A stretch of 8,809 nt of DNA, taken from Flammeovirgaceae bacterium UBA976. Its GTDB lineage: Bacteria; Bacteroidota; Bacteroidia; Cytophagales; Cyclobacteriaceae. The DNA is taken from NCBI GenBank assembly GCA_002292365.1, contig DBBU01000031.1, positions 31,473 through 40,281 on the forward strand, read 5' to 3'. Shown piece after piece: positions 7,418 through 8,809 of the stretch. A program made the translations under genes and the position numbers. The notes under the pieces are model-generated. The model saw only the letters and a program-made list of their open reading frames with translations. It made no database searches and had not been told where the DNA came from. Position 1 is the stretch's first letter, and every line of letters starts with the position of its first letter.

Positions 7418-8173
7418 TTAGATGTGCCATCCCCAACCATGCAATAAGACCAGTCTGAAACCGACATAAGCAATCAAAATTGCCGTGAATAGTTTGATCG
7501 TTTTCGTTTTAATTTTTTTATTGGTGATAAATGATCCTAGGGCACCACCTAGGCCCACCGCCAACATAAACGGAAAAGTCAATGACATATTCAATTTAAA
7601 ATTGTTTGAAACGATGAGTCCACCCAAGCCCGCGATAGAATTGCATAAAATAAAAAGGGAAGCCAGTGCGGCAACAGTGCGTGCATCTTTCCACCCGATC
7701 AAGTTAAGTGTTGGCGAAAGAAAGATACCTCCTCCGATGCCCGAGACGCCCGATAGTAATCCAATGCCACTTCCAATCATTAATTTTTTATAAGCTTTTA
7801 AAGGTTTATTTGAATGAGATAGCTGAAGCAATTGAATGAATATAAAAAAAGATGCTACTAAAAGTGCGAAGCCGAGTACTAAAAAAAATATTTTTTCAGA
7901 CAATGGAAGCTGAGCACCTAAAAAAGAGAGAGGCATACTGCTGAGTATATAAGGCCAAAAAAGTTTCCACTTTAAAACATTGTTTCTAATGAACATAAAG
8001 GTCCCTATGCCTACGACTATCAAATTTAAAAGGAGGGCTAAGGTTCTTATTTCTTGAAACTCAGTCAAAAAGAGGCTTAATAATGCCAAATAACTTGATC
8101 CACCGCCAAAGCCCACGGAAGCGTAAAAAAAAGCAATCAAAAAGAAAATAAGGGGAATTCCGTATTCAGGCAT
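7418..8173 (-). CDS. TauE/SafE (TSUP) family membrane transporter
   Basis: This is an integral membrane protein of the sulfite exporter TauE/SafE family (also called TSUP), whose members move sulfur-containing or organic anions; the substrate here cannot be told from sequence. The 251 residues are typical of the family. About eight hydrophobic segments are visible in two similar halves. Each half has the family glycine motif: VGFGGGSSYLAL at about residues 21-32 and SGVSGIGGGIFLSPTL near 139-154, supporting an internal duplication. The gene converges on coxF with only 4 bases between stops. It lies 76 bases downstream of idi on the same strand, so those two may share a message. A link to CO dehydrogenase sulfur supply is possible but rests only on proximity. 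Confidence 0.9.
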   Translation of the reverse strand: MPEYGIPLIFFLIAFFYASVGFGGGSSYLALLSLFLTEFQEIRTLALLLNLIVVGIGTFMFIRNNVLKWKLFWPYILSSMPLSFLGAQLPLSEKIFFLVLGFALLVASFFIFIQLLQLSHSNKPLKAYKKLMIGSGIGLLSGVSGIGGGIFLSPTLNLIGWKDARTVAALASLFILCNSIAGLGGLIVSNNFKLNMSLTFPFMLAVGLGGALGSFITNKKIKTKTIKLFTAILIAYVGFRLVLLHGWGWHI

Positions 8174-8249
8174 AAAATTGAGTTGCTACCAAAGGGCAAT
8201 AAGGCCATCTATTTTCACATGTCTGAAGATAAATTTTTTTAGGGCAACT

Positions 8250-8783
8250 TTAGGCACTTTTTTGATGATTTCTTTGATGATTGATCAATGGATCAAGACA
8301 AATTTTAAGCCATTCAGAATAGTTATTAGCATTTTTCGAAAGCTCTTCTTGAAGCTCATTGAGTCCGATGTATTTATAATTTTGAACTTCTAACGGATTG
8401 GCTTGTGGAAGGGCATCGGAATATCCAAAATAGACATGATCACATTCGTGCTCACTTAATCCATTTGAAAAATCAACTTTATAAACAAATTTAAAGGCAA
8501 AAGTTAGGGTACAGTCCAGGCCCATTTCTTCTTGAAGTCGTCTTTTTGTAGCCTGAGGCATTGCTTCTCCAAACTGGGGATGACTGCAACAGGTATTAGA
8601 CCATAAATTTGCTGAGTGATATTTGTCAGTGGCGCGCTGCTGCAGAAGTAATTGGCCTTTACTGTTAAATATGAAGATGGAAAAGGCGCGATGGAGTAAC
8701 CCCATCTGATGAACTTTTAGTTTTTCCATTTTACCCCATTGTTGATCATTTTCATCAACTAATATCAAATACTCATCACTCAT
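8250..8783 (-). CDS. idi: Type 1 isopentenyl-diphosphate delta-isomerase (Nudix family)
   Basis: The enzyme interconverts isopentenyl diphosphate and dimethylallyl diphosphate in the cytoplasm, feeding quinone, carotenoid and lipid-carrier synthesis. At 177 residues it is close to E. coli Idi (182). Metal ligands H25 and H31 lie in KVHQMGLLHRAFS. The catalytic Cys is C66 in WSNTCCSHPQ. This motif is closer to the eukaryotic NTCCSHP form than to the E. coli NSVCGHP form. The Nudix-type helix GEAMPQATKRRLQEEMG spans 72-88, and the catalytic Glu is E113 in EHECDHVYFG. The C-terminus has a small repeat (NHQRNHQK). Only 26 bases upstream of the start are in the window, and they include AAGTAGG, a weak ribosome-site candidate. 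It is a housekeeping gene and need not belong with the cox genes. Confidence 0.95.
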   Translation of the reverse strand: MSDEYLILVDENDQQWGKMEKLKVHQMGLLHRAFSIFIFNSKGQLLLQQRATDKYHSANLWSNTCCSHPQFGEAMPQATKRRLQEEMGLDCTLTFAFKFVYKVDFSNGLSEHECDHVYFGYSDALPQANPLEVQNYKYIGLNELQEELSKNANNYSEWLKICLDPLINHQRNHQKSA

Positions 8784-8809
8784 AATGGCCTACTTAATAA
8801 ATATCAATG

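Noticed and set aside
7395..7425. Possible bidirectional terminator between coxF and the transporter gene
   Set aside because: The only stem found is a 3-bp GCC/GGC around TTC inside coxF; there is no real hairpin with a T-tract.
7485..7793. Plus-strand open frame of 102 codons opposite the transporter gene
   Set aside because: It lies wholly antisense to a convincing TSUP membrane protein and its product resembles no family; it is a shadow frame.
8182..8247. Inverted repeat GTTGC / GCAAC flanking the gap between idi and the transporter gene
   Set aside because: The perfect match is about 6 bp with a loop of roughly 55 bases, too weak to call a terminator or structured RNA.
8250..8783. idi as a functional part of the CO system through menaquinone supply
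   Set aside because: It is on the opposite strand, separated by the transporter gene, and is a common housekeeping gene; proximity alone is not enough.

Overview
The window looks like a chromosomal segment of a Bacteroidota bacterium, possibly Cytophagales-like. The grounds are AT-rich DNA, closely packed genes, starts preceded by A-rich leaders (for example TAAAAA or TTAAAAAATCAAA) rather than clear Shine-Dalgarno sites, and the general protein character. The phylum call is inference from style, not a search result.

About the first 7.4 kb is a compact plus-strand gene set for an aerobic molybdenum-copper carbon monoxide dehydrogenase: coxM (FAD subunit), coxS (two [2Fe-2S] clusters), coxL (catalytic Mo subunit), coxG (SRPBCC protein linked to the membrane and quinone), coxD (MoxR-type AAA+ ATPase), coxE (VWA protein) and coxF (XdhC-like protein with a C-terminal YHS-type cysteine domain). 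CoxL carries the form I active-site loop AYRCSFR, with the copper-ligand Cys at residue 374, and the conserved Gln and Glu of the Mo site. This predicts a true CO oxidiser rather than a form II or generic hydroxylase homologue. The order M-S-L-G-D-E-F differs from the classical M-S-L-D-E-F-G, and a strong hairpin lies between coxL and coxG.

The genes form one pathway. M, S and L make the enzyme that oxidises CO to CO2 and passes electrons from Mo-Cu through the Fe-S clusters to FAD. G probably links the enzyme to the membrane quinone pool. D, E and F probably build the [CuSMoO2] centre by adding sulfur and copper. No coxB, C, H, I or K, no regulator and no molybdenum cofactor gene lies in the window, but it opens only 23 bases before coxM.

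The last 1.4 kb holds two minus-strand genes converging on coxF: an 8-TM TauE/SafE (TSUP) transporter whose stop lies 4 bases from that of coxF, and, upstream of it, a type 1 isopentenyl-diphosphate delta-isomerase (idi). No tRNA, rRNA, CRISPR array or insertion sequence was seen, and there is no gene-free stretch over 300 bases.
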